From the NCBI RefSeq assembly GCF_001922585.1, contig NZ_MRBS01000001.1, positions 671,697 to 735,696 on the forward strand: a stretch of DNA of 64,000 bases, written 5' to 3'. The DNA is from Pantoea sp. 1.19 (GTDB lineage Bacteria; Pseudomonadota; Gammaproteobacteria; Enterobacterales; Enterobacteriaceae). Made by a program: the position numbers and the translations under genes. The notes beneath the pieces were generated by a model. That model saw only the letters and a list, made by a program, of their open reading frames with translations, did not search any database and had not been told where the DNA came from. Of this stretch, positions 29,833 through 39,427 are shown piece after piece. The first letter of the stretch is position 1, and each line of letters opens with the position of its first letter.

Positions 29833-30414
29833 TTAGCCGAGCGGATCGACCCCCGCCCGGCGCAGCAGCGTGCACAAGGCGATCAGCGGCAGTCCGACCA
29901 GCGTATTCGGATCGCGGCCCTCCAGCCGGTCAAACAGCGTAATGCCCAGCCCTTCACTTTTAAAACTGCCCGCGCACTGCAGCGGCTGCTCGCGCGCCAC
30001 GTAGCGTACAATCTCGTCCTCGCGCAGCTCCCGGAAATGGACGGTAAAAGGCTCACAGAGCGTCTCGCCGGCCTGCTGGCCGCTGTGCCACACCGTGAGA
30101 CCCGTATAGAAGACGATGGCCTGGCCGCTGGCGGCACGCAGCTGGGCGTGGGCGTTTTGCACGCTGTGCGGCTTACCGACGATCTGCTGGTTAAGCACGC
30201 AGACCTGATCGCTACCGATAATCAGGTGGTCAGGGTAGCGTTGGGCGAGGGCGCGCGCTTTATCGCGGGAGAGGCGCATGACCAACTCGCGGGCGCTTTC
30301 TCCCGGCAGCGGCGTTTCATCGCAGTCGGGGGTGACGCTGAGAAAGGGCAGGCCCAGTTTTTCTAACAGGGCTTTTCGCCACGGTGAGCTTGAAGCAAGA
30401 ATAAGCGGGTTCAT
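29833..30414 (-). CDS. yceF: 7-methyl-GTP pyrophosphatase YceF (Maf family)
   Basis: A 193-aa Maf-type nucleotide pyrophosphatase that hydrolyses non-canonical m7GTP as a house-cleaning enzyme. Conserved family motifs are [18 protein letters not shown], the DETP box, [10 protein letters not shown] (catalytic Asp) and [19 protein letters not shown]. The ATG at 30414 follows GGAAAAAAAG. A longer in-frame start at 30453 is less likely, because the family begins at about this Met. It is divergent from yceD. Confidence 0.93.
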   Translation of the reverse strand: MNPLILASSSPWRKALLEKLGLPFLSVTPDCDETPLPGESARELVMRLSRDKARALAQRYPDHLIIGSDQVCVLNQQIVGKPHSVQNAHAQLRAASGQAIVFYTGLTVWHSGQQAGETLCEPFTVHFRELREDEIVRYVAREQPLQCAGSFKSEGLGITLFDRLEGRDPNTLVGLPLIALCTLLRRAGVDPLG

Positions 30415-30518
30415 CTTTTTTTCCGTTAACGCTGGCGTAATAGAGACGCACATTTTAAACTGTGCGCCGCATCGGATGCGAATAATGGCTGAAAGAAGCT
30501 GTTTAACGGCCTTTTTCT

Positions 30519-30547
30519 TTGACTCTCTGTCGTTACAAAGTTAATAT
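30519..30547 (+). promoter_or_regulatory. Sigma-70 promoter of yceD-rpmF
   Basis: TTGACT, a 17-bp spacer and TAATAT lie directly upstream of yceD. The expected start (around 30553-30555) is only 2-4 bases before the ATG at 30557, so transcripts from this promoter would be nearly leaderless. Additional promoters further upstream inside yceF are possible. Confidence 0.6.
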
Positions 30548-30556
30548 GCGCGCCCT

Positions 30557-31078
30557 ATGCAAAAGGTAAAATTACCCCTGACTCTCGATCCGGTTCGCGC
30601 CGCTCAGAAGCGCCTTGATTATCAGGGTGTGTTCACATCAGATATGGTGGAGCGCGTGGCAGAATCGGTGGTCAGTGTGGACAGCGATGTAGAATGCAGT
30701 TTGTCGTTCGCGATTGACAATCAGCGCCTGGCCGTCATGCAAGGGACGGCGGATGTAACGGTGACCCTGAGCTGTCAGCGCTGTGGCAAACCCTTTCAGC
30801 AGGCTTTCCACGTGAACTATTGTTTCAGTCCGGTCAAAAATGATGACCAGGCCGAGGCACTGCCGGAAGCTTACGAGCCGATTGATGTCAACGACTACGG
30901 TGAGATCGATCTGCTGGCAACGATTGAAGATGAGATCATCCTCGCGTTGCCGGTCGTTCCGGTGCATGATTCTGAACACTGTGAAGTGTCCGAAGCGGAC
31001 ATGGTATTTGGTGAGCTGCCTGCAGAGGCGGAAAAGCCAAATCCGTTTGCCGTATTAGCCAGTTTAAAGCGTAAGTAA
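30557..31078 (+). CDS. yceD: 23S rRNA accumulation protein YceD (DUF177)
   Basis: A 173-aa DUF177 protein found upstream of rpmF in almost all proteobacteria and needed for normal 23S rRNA levels in several lineages. It starts [22 protein letters not shown] (here cited as two parts, [12 protein letters not shown] and RAAQKRLDY) and includes the CQRCGKPF Cys pair and the acidic [16 protein letters not shown] block. The end, [12 protein letters not shown], is typical. It is co-transcribed with rpmF, 14 bp downstream. Confidence 0.94.
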   Translation: MQKVKLPLTLDPVRAAQKRLDYQGVFTSDMVERVAESVVSVDSDVECSLSFAIDNQRLAVMQGTADVTVTLSCQRCGKPFQQAFHVNYCFSPVKNDDQAEALPEAYEPIDVNDYGEIDLLATIEDEIILALPVVPVHDSEHCEVSEADMVFGELPAEAEKPNPFAVLASLKRK

Positions 31079-31092
31079 TAGGAGTAAGGTCC

Positions 31093-31263
31093 ATGGCCGT
31101 ACAACAGAATAAACCAACCCGTTCTAAGCGTGGCATGCGTCGTTCGCACGATGCGCTGACCACCACCACTCTTTCCGTAGATAAAGTTTCTGGCGAAACG
31201 CATCTGCGTCACCACATCACTGCGGATGGCTACTACCGCGGTCGCAAGGTCATCGTTAAGTAA
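31093..31263 (+). CDS. rpmF: 50S ribosomal protein L32
   Basis: A short 56-aa basic protein, [20 protein letters not shown] at the start and [11 protein letters not shown] at the end, as in all enteric L32 proteins. The ribosome-binding site TAGGAGTAAGG lies just upstream. It links the yceD gene to the plsX-fab cluster, an arrangement that joins ribosome and membrane-lipid synthesis. Confidence 0.98.
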   Translation: MAVQQNKPTRSKRGMRRSHDALTTTTLSVDKVSGETHLRHHITADGYYRGRKVIVK

Positions 31264-31289
31264 TTCTTGCGGCGACGCAAGGCGATACT

Positions 31290-32324
31290 TTGACACGTTT
31301 GACCCTGGCGATAGATGCCATGGGCGGGGACTTTGGTCCCTGCGTGACGGTGCCTGCTGCATTGCAGGCACTGGCCTCTACCCCATCACTGTATCTCCTC
31401 CTGGTCGGCGATCCCGACATCATCACGTCATTACTTGCCAAAGCGGATTCCGCGCTCGTTGCGCGCCTGCAGATTATTCCTGCGGAATCGGTTATTGCAA
31501 ATGATGCCAAACCGTCTCAGGCGATTCGCCAGAGCCGGGGCACCTCGATGCGCATTGCGCTGGAGCAGGTGAAAGCGGGGCAGGCCCAGGCCTGCATCAG
31601 CGCCGGCAATACTGGCGCCTTGATGGGCCTCGCGAAGCTGTTGTTAAAACCGCTGGACGGCATTGACCGCCCGGCGCTGATGACGGTACTGCCCAACCAG
31701 CGTCAGGGCAAAACCGTGGTGCTGGATTTAGGCGCAAACGTGGACTCAGACAGCGCGATGCTGGTGCAGTTTGCGGTGATGGGCGCAGCGATGGCGGAGT
31801 GCGTTTTAGGCATTCCGCAGCCGCGCGTGGCGCTGCTGAATATCGGTCAGGAAGAGACCAAGGGACTGGAGAGCATTCGCGAGGCGGCCAGCCTGCTGCG
31901 CAGCAGTCCCGAGATGAACTTTATTGGCTATGTAGAAGGAAACGATTTGCTGACCGGTAAGACCGACGTGCTGGTTTGCGATGGTTTCGTGGGCAATGTC
32001 ACGCTGAAAACCCTCGAAGGCGTGGTAAGAATGTTTCTTTCGCTGTTGAAGTCGTCCGGCGAAGGCAAAAAGAAGGCCTGGTGGCTAAGGTGGCTGGGGC
32101 GTTTGTTACAAAAACGTCTGGCCAGCCGTTTCGGGCACCTGAACCCCGACCAGTACAATGGTGCATGTCTGTTAGGATTGCGTGGCACAGTGATAAAAAG
32201 CCACGGCGCGGCAAACCAGCGAGCGTTTACCGTGGCCATACAACAGGCAGAACAGGCGGTGCAACGGCAACTTTCCAAGCAGATTGCCTTGCGCCTGGAT
32301 GCTGTATTACCAAAGAGTGACTGA
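31290..32324 (+). CDS. plsX: Phosphate acyltransferase PlsX
   Basis: A 344-aa enzyme that converts acyl-ACP and phosphate to acyl-phosphate for phospholipid synthesis. It begins with the rare start TTG, preceded by AAGG six bases away; E. coli plsX uses the same start, and the N-terminus [17 protein letters not shown] matches. Conserved blocks are [18 protein letters not shown] and [13 protein letters not shown]. The C-terminus ends at [10 protein letters not shown], about 12 residues shorter than E. coli, a form I associate with Erwiniaceae. Confidence 0.95.
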   Translation: MTRLTLAIDAMGGDFGPCVTVPAALQALASTPSLYLLLVGDPDIITSLLAKADSALVARLQIIPAESVIANDAKPSQAIRQSRGTSMRIALEQVKAGQAQACISAGNTGALMGLAKLLLKPLDGIDRPALMTVLPNQRQGKTVVLDLGANVDSDSAMLVQFAVMGAAMAECVLGIPQPRVALLNIGQEETKGLESIREAASLLRSSPEMNFIGYVEGNDLLTGKTDVLVCDGFVGNVTLKTLEGVVRMFLSLLKSSGEGKKKAWWLRWLGRLLQKRLASRFGHLNPDQYNGACLLGLRGTVIKSHGAANQRAFTVAIQQAEQAVQRQLSKQIALRLDAVLPKSD

Positions 32325-32330
32325 GCGTAC

Positions 32331-33287
32331 ATGTATACAAAGATTATCGGAACGGGCAGCTGGCTGCCCGAACAGGTGCGTACGAACGCCGATCTGGAAA
32401 AAATGGTAGACACCTCTGACGAGTGGATTGTCACCCGTACCGGCATCCGTGAGCGTCGCATTGCCGCCGCCGACGAAACCGTCGCCACCATGGGGCACCG
32501 GGCTGCGCTGCATGCGCTGGATATGGCCGGCGTAGACAAAGACGACATCGGCCTGATTATTGTGGCCACGACCTCATCCAGTCATGCGTTTCCCAGCTCG
32601 GCCTGCATGATTCAGCAGATGCTTGGCATCCTTGACGCGGCCTCCTTCGATTTGGCCGCGGCCTGCGCTGGATTCACCTATGCGCTCAGCGTTGCCGACC
32701 AGTACATCAAAAATGGCGCGGTGAAACACGCGCTGGTGATCGGCGCGGACGTCCTGGCCAGCAAGCTGGATCCGGACGATCGCGGGACGATCATCCTGTT
32801 CGGCGACGGCGCCGGTGCGGTGGTGCTGGGCGCCAGCGAGCAGCCGGGCATCCTGTCGACTCACCTGCACGCCGACGGCCGCTACGGCCAGTTGTTGACC
32901 CTGCCTTATCCGCAGTCTGGCGCCGGTGACGCGCAGCCGGGCTATGTCACTATGGCCGGCAACGAAGTCTTTAAGGTGGCGGTTACCGAGCTGGCGCACA
33001 TCGTTGACGAAACGCTGCAGGCGAATAACCTGGATCGCAGCGAGCTGGACTGGCTGGTGCCGCATCAGGCTAACCTGCGCATCATCTCCGCCACGGCAAA
33101 AAAACTGGGCATGGGCATGGAGAAAGTGGTGGTCACGCTCGACCGTCACGGCAATACCTCGGCGGCCTCCGTGCCGACCGCACTGGATGAAGCGGTGCGC
33201 GACGGGCGCATCCAACCCGGACAACTGATTTTGCTGGAAGCCTTTGGCGGTGGATTCACCTGGGGCTCCGCACTGGTTCGTTTTTGA
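32331..33287 (+). CDS. fabH: Beta-ketoacyl-ACP synthase III (FabH)
   Basis: A 318-aa initiating condensing enzyme that joins acetyl-CoA to malonyl-ACP. The catalytic triad is visible: Cys112 (LAAACAGF), His in LVPHQAN and Asn in RHGNTSAAS. The final [13 protein letters not shown] is characteristic. It lies 6 bp after plsX and 15 bp before fabD. Confidence 0.97.
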   Translation: MYTKIIGTGSWLPEQVRTNADLEKMVDTSDEWIVTRTGIRERRIAAADETVATMGHRAALHALDMAGVDKDDIGLIIVATTSSSHAFPSSACMIQQMLGILDAASFDLAAACAGFTYALSVADQYIKNGAVKHALVIGADVLASKLDPDDRGTIILFGDGAGAVVLGASEQPGILSTHLHADGRYGQLLTLPYPQSGAGDAQPGYVTMAGNEVFKVAVTELAHIVDETLQANNLDRSELDWLVPHQANLRIISATAKKLGMGMEKVVVTLDRHGNTSAASVPTALDEAVRDGRIQPGQLILLEAFGGGFTWGSALVRF

Positions 33288-33302
33288 TAACAGGAATACA
33301 AC

Positions 33303-34232
33303 ATGACGCAATTGGCGATGGTTTTCCCCGGACAGGGCTCACAAGCGGTGGGCATGCTGGCGGAGTTAGCAGCAGCACATCCGATTGTTGAACAGACCTT
33401 CCGTGAAGCGTCCGCTGCGCTGGGCTACGATCTGTGGCAGCTGGTGCAGCAAGGACCGGCAGAAGCGCTGAATAAAACCTGGCAAACCCAGCCGGCTCTG
33501 CTGGCCGCTTCGGTGGCGCTCTGGCGTTTATGGCAGCAGCAGGGCGGTCAGGCACCGGCGCTGATGGCTGGTCACAGCCTCGGCGAGTATTCGGCGCTGG
33601 TCTGCGCCGGCGTGATGGCGTTCGCCGACGCGGTGAAGCTGGTCGAGCTGCGTGGCAAGCTGATGCAGGAAGCGGTGCCGGCGGGTACCGGAGCCATGCA
33701 GGCAATCATCGGTCTCGACGATGCGGCCATTCGCGCCGCCTGTGAAGCCGCGGCGGAAGGGCAGGTGGTGGCACCGGTGAACTTCAACTCGCCCGGCCAG
33801 GTGGTGATTGCCGGCCACAAAGAAGCCGTTGAGCGCGCCGGCGCGGCCTGTAAGGCCGCCGGCGCCAAGCGCGCTCTGCCGCTGCCGGTGAGCGTGCCGT
33901 CACACTGCGCGCTGATGAAGCCTGCGGCGGACAAACTGGCGCTGGCGCTGAACGACATCCCCTTTAGCGCTCCGGCCTTCCCGGTGGTGAATAACGTGGA
34001 TGTGGCCTGCGAAACCGATCCGGACGCGATCCGCAGTGCGCTGGTGCGTCAGCTTTACAGCCCGGTACGCTGGACCGAGTCAGTGGAATACATTGCCGCG
34101 CAGGGCGTCACGACCCTGCTGGAGGCCGGCCCGGGCAAAGTGCTGACCGGCCTGACCAAACGTATTGTTGACACCCTGTCGGCCAGCGCGATCAACGATC
34201 CCGCTTCGCTGGCGGCGGCGCTTGAACAATAA
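33303..34232 (+). CDS. fabD: Malonyl-CoA:ACP transacylase (FabD)
   Basis: A 309-aa transacylase that loads malonyl groups on ACP. It starts MTQLAMVFPGQGSQAVGML, with the nucleophile Ser92 in GHSLGEY and the catalytic His in VSVPSHCALM. Both halves of the fold are complete. It ends 13 bp before fabG. Confidence 0.97.
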   Translation: MTQLAMVFPGQGSQAVGMLAELAAAHPIVEQTFREASAALGYDLWQLVQQGPAEALNKTWQTQPALLAASVALWRLWQQQGGQAPALMAGHSLGEYSALVCAGVMAFADAVKLVELRGKLMQEAVPAGTGAMQAIIGLDDAAIRAACEAAAEGQVVAPVNFNSPGQVVIAGHKEAVERAGAACKAAGAKRALPLPVSVPSHCALMKPAADKLALALNDIPFSAPAFPVVNNVDVACETDPDAIRSALVRQLYSPVRWTESVEYIAAQGVTTLLEAGPGKVLTGLTKRIVDTLSASAINDPASLAAALEQ

Positions 34233-34245
34233 CAAGAGGAAAACC

Positions 34246-34980
34246 ATGAATTTTGAAGGAAAAGTTGCGCTGGTGACCGGCGCAAGCCGCGGTATCGGCC
34301 GCGCCATTGCGGAGACACTGGTCGCCCGCGGAGCGAAAGTGATCGGCACCGCCACCAGCGAAAGCGGGGCGGCGGCGATCGGTCAGTACCTGGGTGAAAA
34401 CGGCCTGGGGCTGGCGTTAAATGTGACTGACGCCGCGTCAATCGACAGCGCGCTGGAAAAAATCCGCGCTGAATTTGGCGAAGTGGATATTTTAGTCAAT
34501 AATGCAGGCATTACGCGTGACAATTTATTGATGCGCATGAAGGAAGAAGAGTGGGATGATATTATCCATACTAACCTGACTTCCGTTTTCCGCCTCTCCA
34601 AGGCGGTGATGCGCGCAATGATGAAAAAGCGTCAAGGCCGGATTATTACCATTGGTTCCGTTGTCGGCACCATGGGCAATGCGGGTCAGGCAAACTATGC
34701 GGCAGCAAAAGCAGGTTTGATTGGCTTTAGCAAATCACTGGCGCGTGAAGTCGCGTCACGTGGTATTACCGTAAACGTCGTGGCTCCGGGTTTCATTGAA
34801 ACCGACATGACGCGTGCGTTGAACGATGATCAGCGCGCAGGTATCCTGGCGGAAGTACCGGCGGGTCGCCTCGGCGACGCGCAGGAAATCGCCAATGCCG
34901 TGGCATTCTTAGCCTCTGACGAGGCGGCGTACATCACCGGTGAAACGCTGCACGTCAATGGCGGCATGTACATGGTCTGA
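34246..34980 (+). CDS. fabG: 3-oxoacyl-ACP reductase (FabG)
   Basis: A 244-aa short-chain dehydrogenase that reduces 3-ketoacyl-ACP with NADPH. The Rossmann motif TGASRGIGRAI is at residues 11-21; the catalytic Ser138, Tyr151 and Lys155 are in IGSVVGT and ANYAAAKAG. The ATG at 34246, with AAGAGGAAAACC before it, gives the E. coli-like start MNFEGKVALVTG. Confidence 0.97.
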   Translation: MNFEGKVALVTGASRGIGRAIAETLVARGAKVIGTATSESGAAAIGQYLGENGLGLALNVTDAASIDSALEKIRAEFGEVDILVNNAGITRDNLLMRMKEEEWDDIIHTNLTSVFRLSKAVMRAMMKKRQGRIITIGSVVGTMGNAGQANYAAAKAGLIGFSKSLAREVASRGITVNVVAPGFIETDMTRALNDDQRAGILAEVPAGRLGDAQEIANAVAFLASDEAAYITGETLHVNGGMYMV

Positions 34981-35183
34981 TTCGTCCCAACCGGGAGCAG
35001 GCGGCTGAACGGCCACGTGCGCACACTATCCCGGGCGCTGACGAAAGTGGACGCCGGGGATAACGCGAGCCGTTAACGTTTCAGTCGCATGATTCAGGGC
35101 GGGAAAGATGAAAAAGGGTTGCGTTATGCGTGGTAAACACCGCAAAATAACGCCAAATCGTGGTTTGACCAGCCGGGATTTAG

Positions 35184-35211
35184 TTGCATCTTTTTCAACA
35201 TTTTATACACT
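35184..35211 (+). promoter_or_regulatory. acpP promoter
   Basis: TTGCAT, 16 bp, TACACT, placed 45 bp before the acpP start and in an AT-rich patch that differs from the GC-rich flanks. The region, including a small TCGC-GTAA-GCGA hairpin in the leader (35222-35233), closely resembles the E. coli acpP upstream region as I remember it. Its own promoter explains how ACP can be made in large excess over the fab enzymes. Confidence 0.7.
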
Positions 35212-35256
35212 ACGAAAACCATCGCGTAAGCGAGTTTTGATAGGAAATTGAATAGT

Positions 35257-35493
35257 ATGAGCACTATCGAAGAACGTGTTAAGAAAATCATTGCTGAACA
35301 GCTGGGCGTGAAACCGGAAGAAGTGACCAACTCTGCTTCTTTCGTAGAAGATCTGGGCGCTGATTCTCTTGACACCGTTGAGCTGGTTATGGCTCTGGAA
35401 GAAGAGTTCGATACCGAGATTCCGGACGAAGAAGCTGAAAAGATCACGACTGTTCAGACTGCCATTGATTACATCAATAATCATCAGTCATAA
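35257..35493 (+). CDS. acpP: Acyl carrier protein
   Basis: A 78-aa acidic protein nearly identical to E. coli ACP. The phosphopantetheine attachment site is Ser37 counting Met (Ser36 in the mature protein) in [10 protein letters not shown]. The ATG at 35257 follows TAGGAAATTG; an ATG at 35248 (MNS-) is in frame but is not the conserved start. The codon choice looks biased towards common codons, as expected for a very abundant protein. Confidence 0.98.
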   Translation: MSTIEERVKKIIAEQLGVKPEEVTNSASFVEDLGADSLDTVELVMALEEEFDTEIPDEEAEKITTVQTAIDYINNHQS

Positions 35494-35504
35494 CTGAACA
35501 TCCC

Positions 35505-35533
35505 CAGGCGGTCACTCGACCGCCTGAGTTTTA
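35505..35533 (+). terminator. Terminator or attenuator between acpP and fabF
   Basis: A perfect 9-bp stem CAGGCGGTC / GACCGCCTG with ACTC loop is followed by AGTTTTAT. It lies 12 bases past acpP. It likely ends most acpP transcripts, with some read-through to fabF. Confidence 0.8.
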
Positions 35534-35582
35534 TCTTCTGCACCACTTGAGTTTTACTTTTTCCCCTCCCTGGAGGACGAAC

Positions 35583-36824
35583 GTGTCTAAGCGTCGTGTA
35601 GTAGTGACTGGTCTTGGCATGTTGTCTCCTGTCGGCAATTCCGTAGAGTCTACCTGGAGTGCTCTCCTTGCCGGTCAGAGTGGCATCAGCCTGATCGACC
35701 ATTTTGATACCAGCGCATACGCCACGCGTTTTGCTGGTCTGGTTAAAGATTTTAACTGTGACGACTCCATTTCGCGCAAAGAACAGCGCAAGATGGATGC
35801 CTTCATTCAATATGGCGTCGTCGCTGGCGTTCAGGCCATGCAAGACGCTGGTCTGGTCGTGACTGACGAGAATGCGCATCGCTGCGGCGCGGCCATCGGT
35901 TCTGGCATTGGGGGATTGGGTCTGATTGAAGAGAACCACGCCTCGCTGGTGCAGGGTGGACCGCGTAAAATCAGTCCGTTCTTTGTGCCGTCAACCATCG
36001 TTAACATGGTGGCCGGCCATCTGACCATCATGTATGGACTGAAAGGGCCGAGTATCTCGATTGCCACCGCCTGTACCTCCGGCGTCCACAATATCGGCCA
36101 TGCGGCGCGCATTATTGCCTACAACGATGCGGACGTGATGCTGGCAGGCGGTGCGGAAAAAGCCAGTACCCCACTTGGCGTGGGCGGCTTTGGTGCGGCG
36201 CGGGCGCTCTCTACCCGAAACGACAACCCGCAGGCGGCCAGCCGCCCGTGGGATAAAGATCGCGACGGGTTTGTGTTGGGCGACGGCGCCGGCATTCTGG
36301 TGCTGGAAGAGTACGAGCACGCGAAAAAACGCGGTGCGAAAATTTATGCGGAAATCGTTGGCTTCGGTATGAGCAGCGACGCGTATCACATGACCTCACC
36401 GCCGGAAAACGGGGCGGGTGCGGCGCTGGCCATGGTCAATGCGCTGCGTGATGCGCAGATTGCGCCGGAGCAGATCGGTTACATTAACGCACACGGCACC
36501 TCAACCCCGGCGGGGGACAAAGCGGAAGCGCAGGCAGTGAAATCCGTCTTCGGCGACAGCGCAAAACGGGTGATGGTGAGCTCGACAAAATCGATGACCG
36601 GCCACCTGTTAGGGGCGGCGGGGGCGGTGGAGTCCATCTACACCATTCTGGCGCTGCGGGACCAGGCAATACCTCCGACGCTGAATCTCGACAATCCGGA
36701 CGAGGGCTGCGACCTCGACTTTGTTCCTCATACGGCACGTCAGGTAAGTGGAATGGATTACACGCTGTGTAACTCATTCGGCTTTGGCGGCACCAACGGA
36801 TCCCTCATTTTCCGCAAGGTGTGA
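35583..36824 (+). CDS. fabF: Beta-ketoacyl-ACP synthase II (FabF)
   Basis: A 413-aa condensing enzyme that elongates acyl-ACP and supports temperature control of unsaturated chains. The nucleophile Cys164 is in ATACTSG; the two catalytic histidines are in NAHGTSTP and [11 protein letters not shown]. It starts with GTG, preceded by TGGAGGACGAAC, which gives the E. coli-like [19 protein letters not shown]. Confidence 0.97.
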   Translation: MSKRRVVVTGLGMLSPVGNSVESTWSALLAGQSGISLIDHFDTSAYATRFAGLVKDFNCDDSISRKEQRKMDAFIQYGVVAGVQAMQDAGLVVTDENAHRCGAAIGSGIGGLGLIEENHASLVQGGPRKISPFFVPSTIVNMVAGHLTIMYGLKGPSISIATACTSGVHNIGHAARIIAYNDADVMLAGGAEKASTPLGVGGFGAARALSTRNDNPQAASRPWDKDRDGFVLGDGAGILVLEEYEHAKKRGAKIYAEIVGFGMSSDAYHMTSPPENGAGAALAMVNALRDAQIAPEQIGYINAHGTSTPAGDKAEAQAVKSVFGDSAKRVMVSSTKSMTGHLLGAAGAVESIYTILALRDQAIPPTLNLDNPDEGCDLDFVPHTARQVSGMDYTLCNSFGFGGTNGSLIFRKV

Positions 36825-36857
36825 TGGTCCACGCGGGGCGCGCCCCTGGCGTAATGC

Positions 36858-36886
36858 AAGACCTGCTCAGGCAGGTCTTTTTTTTT
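36858..36886 (+). terminator. Rho-independent terminator of the fab cluster
   Basis: AAGACCTGC-TCAG-GCAGGTCTT with a following run of T residues to 36886, located 33 bases after fabF. Strong intrinsic terminator. Confidence 0.93.
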
Positions 36887-36972
36887 ACCGCGGTAAAGTT
36901 ATGCACTTTCGGATGATTCCCGCGGGCAGGACGGATAAGCTTGTCGGCGGTCAATCAGCCAGCGAGGAGAGT

Positions 36973-37770
36973 ATGATTTGGGTTAATGGGGAACCGCAGG
37001 CGCAGATTGCCACCGGCGATCGCGGCCTGCAATTTGGCGATGGCTGTTTTACTACGGCGCGGATCCGCAGCGGTCAGGTTGATCACCTCGAGGCGCACGT
37101 TGCGCGACTGCAGCAGGCGTGTGACCGGCTGATGATCGCCGGCTTGGAGGTTGTTGCGCTAACGCAGCAGATGCGCGAGGCGGCGCAACGCCAGCGCGAC
37201 GGCGTGCTTAAAGTGATCGTGACCCGCGGCAGCGGCGGACGCGGCTACAGCGCCGCGGGGTGCCGACAGCCGACGACGATCCTGTCGCTGTCGCCTGCAC
37301 CGCTGCATTATGCGGCGTGGCAAACCCGCGGCGTCACCCTCGCGACCAGCCCGGTTCGCCTCAGCCGCAATAGCCTGCTGGCGGGCATTAAGCACCTCAA
37401 TCGCCTTGAGCAGGTGATGATCCGCGCGCACCTTGATGGCGGTGACGCCGACGAGGCGCTGGTGCTTGACACGGACGGCTGGCTGGTGGAATGCTGTGCG
37501 GCTAATTTATTCTGGCGTAAAGGAAAACAGGTTTACACGCCCGATTTATCGCTGGCCGGCGTAACCGGTCTGATGCGTGAACACATTCTGACGCTGCTGC
37601 CTGAACTGGGCTGGCAGGCCAGCAGCGTGCTGGCGCCACCGGAAGCGCTGGCCGCGGCGGACGAAGTCTTTATCTGTAATGCCCTGATGCCGGTGCTCTC
37701 CGTCACCCGCATCAATCAGTGGCACTATGCGTCGCGCGAGCTGGCCGACCAGCTGCGTCCGCACTGTTGA
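36973..37770 (+). CDS. pabC: Aminodeoxychorismate lyase
   Basis: A 265-aa PLP enzyme of the class IV aminotransferase fold. It releases pyruvate from 4-amino-4-deoxychorismate to give p-aminobenzoate for folate. Lys140 in GIKHLNRLEQ is the PLP Lys, and the N-terminal DRGLQFGDGCFTTARI and ECCAANLFW motifs are present. GAGGAGAGT precedes the ATG at 36973. It starts the pabC-mltG-tmk-holB-ycfH string. Confidence 0.95.
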   Translation: MIWVNGEPQAQIATGDRGLQFGDGCFTTARIRSGQVDHLEAHVARLQQACDRLMIAGLEVVALTQQMREAAQRQRDGVLKVIVTRGSGGRGYSAAGCRQPTTILSLSPAPLHYAAWQTRGVTLATSPVRLSRNSLLAGIKHLNRLEQVMIRAHLDGGDADEALVLDTDGWLVECCAANLFWRKGKQVYTPDLSLAGVTGLMREHILTLLPELGWQASSVLAPPEALAAADEVFICNALMPVLSVTRINQWHYASRELADQLRPHC

Positions 37771-37782
37771 TGGGAACGCCCG

Positions 37783-38805
37783 ATGAGTAACATGAAAAAA
37801 ATCCTCTCGCTGCTGCTGCTGGTAATAGCGCTGGCGCTGGCGGTGGCCTGGTGGCAGGTACGCCAGTTTGCCGCTGCACCGCTGCTGATTCAGCAGGAGA
37901 CCCTCTATCAGCTCCCGGCCGGTACCGGCCGCGTTGCCCTTGAGGCCAGCCTGGCCGAACAGCACATTATTCCGGACTCGCTCTGGTTTGCGCCGCTGTT
38001 AAAACTCGAGCCGGATCTGGCGAAATTCAAAGCCGGTACCTATCGCCTCACGCCGGGGATGACGGTGCGCCAGCTGTTACAGCTGCTGGCCAGCGGCAAA
38101 GAGGCGCAGTTTCCGATCCGCTTTATCGAAGGTACGCGACTCAGCGAGTGGCTGCAGGCACTGCGTCAGGCGCCGCACATTCGCCATACGCTGCCGGAGG
38201 ATAAACCGGAGGCGGTGGCCGCGGCACTGAAGCTGCCAGAAGATGCCCTGCTGGAGGGCGGCTTCTGGCCGGACACGTACCTTTATACTGCTAACACCAG
38301 CGACGTAGCGATTCTGGCTCGCGCCCATGCGCGGATGCAGGCGCGCGTAGCGTCAGTATGGGAACATCGGCAGCCGGATTTACCCTACCGCGATGTGCGT
38401 CAGCTGGTGACCATGGCCTCTATCATAGAAAAAGAGACCGCGGTCAACGATGAACGGGGCAAAGTGGCGTCGGTATTTATCAATCGCCTGCGCACCGGTA
38501 TGCGGCTGCAAACCGATCCGACGGTGATTTACGGGCTTGGCGATCAGTATCGCGGCGCGCTCACCCGCAGCGATCTGGAGCGCGCAACCCCGTATAATAC
38601 CTATGTGATCAGCGGGCTGCCGCCGGGACCCATTGCGATGCCGGGACAGGCCTCGCTGAACGCGGCCGCGCATCCGCTGAAAACGGCGTATCTCTATTTT
38701 GTGGCCGATGGCAAGGGGGGACACACCTTTACCACCAATCTGGCCAGTCACAACCGCGCGGTGCAGGCGTGGCGTCTTGCCGTAAAGGAAAAAAATGAAC
38801 GGTAA
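37783..38805 (+). CDS. mltG: Endolytic murein transglycosylase MltG
   Basis: A 340-aa inner-membrane lytic transglycosylase that cuts nascent glycan strands and so ends their growth. One N-terminal transmembrane helix (~5-25) anchors it; a LysM-like region (~40-105) precedes the YceG catalytic domain with Glu216 in [10 protein letters not shown]. The closing [19 protein letters not shown] is conserved. The ATG at 37783 has GGGAACG upstream; an ATG at 37792 is possible. It overlaps tmk by 11 bp. Confidence 0.95.
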   Translation: MSNMKKILSLLLLVIALALAVAWWQVRQFAAAPLLIQQETLYQLPAGTGRVALEASLAEQHIIPDSLWFAPLLKLEPDLAKFKAGTYRLTPGMTVRQLLQLLASGKEAQFPIRFIEGTRLSEWLQALRQAPHIRHTLPEDKPEAVAAALKLPEDALLEGGFWPDTYLYTANTSDVAILARAHARMQARVASVWEHRQPDLPYRDVRQLVTMASIIEKETAVNDERGKVASVFINRLRTGMRLQTDPTVIYGLGDQYRGALTRSDLERATPYNTYVISGLPPGPIAMPGQASLNAAAHPLKTAYLYFVADGKGGHTFTTNLASHNRAVQAWRLAVKEKNER

Positions 38806-39427
38806 ATTTATTGTGATCGAAGGGCTGGAGGGGGCCGGTAAAACGACCGCCCGGGAGATCCTGGTTGCCACCCTGCGGGAGCACGGTATTGACCAGGTGC
38901 TCTTCACCCGCGAGCCGGGCGGTACGCCGCTGGCGGAACAGCTGCGCGAGCTTATCAAGCAGGGGATGGGCAGCGAGCCGATTAGCGATAAGGCCGAACT
39001 GCTGATGCTTTATGCCGCGCGGGTGCAGCTGGTGGATACGGTGATCAAACCGGCGCTGGCTCGCGGGACTTGGGTGATAGGCGATCGTCACGATCTCTCT
39101 TCCCAGGCCTATCAGGGGGGAGGGCGCGGCGTTGATCCGCAGCTGCTTACCACGCTGCGCGACGCGGTGCTCGGTGATTTTCGCCCCGATTTGACCCTGT
39201 ATCTCGACGTCACCCCGGAAGTCGGCCTGCGCCGGGCGCGGGCGCGCGGCGAGCTGGACCGCATTGAGCAAGAGTCGCTGACGTTCTTTACCCGCACCCG
39301 CGAACGTTATCTGGCGCTGGCCGCGGCCGATCCGCGCATCCGGGTGATCGATGCCACAGCGCCGCTGACCGAGGTGACCTCGTCACTTAAGACCGCCCTG
39401 ACGCACTGGCTGCAGGAGGCGCGCTAA
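38795..39427 (+). CDS. tmk: Thymidylate kinase
   Basis: A 210-aa kinase that converts dTMP to dTDP. The P-loop [10 protein letters not shown] (residues 10-19), the DR-type motif [15 protein letters not shown] and the lid region ([14 protein letters not shown]) are present. It overlaps mltG (11 bp) and shares the TAATG junction with holB, so the genes are translationally coupled. Confidence 0.97.
   Translation: MNGKFIVIEGLEGAGKTTAREILVATLREHGIDQVLFTREPGGTPLAEQLRELIKQGMGSEPISDKAELLMLYAARVQLVDTVIKPALARGTWVIGDRHDLSSQAYQGGGRGVDPQLLTTLRDAVLGDFRPDLTLYLDVTPEVGLRRARARGELDRIEQESLTFFTRTRERYLALAAADPRIRVIDATAPLTEVTSSLKTALTHWLQEAR

Noticed and set aside
30415-30556. A small RNA such as SraB between yceF and yceD
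   Set aside because: E. coli has one near here, but I saw no conserved structure or terminator.
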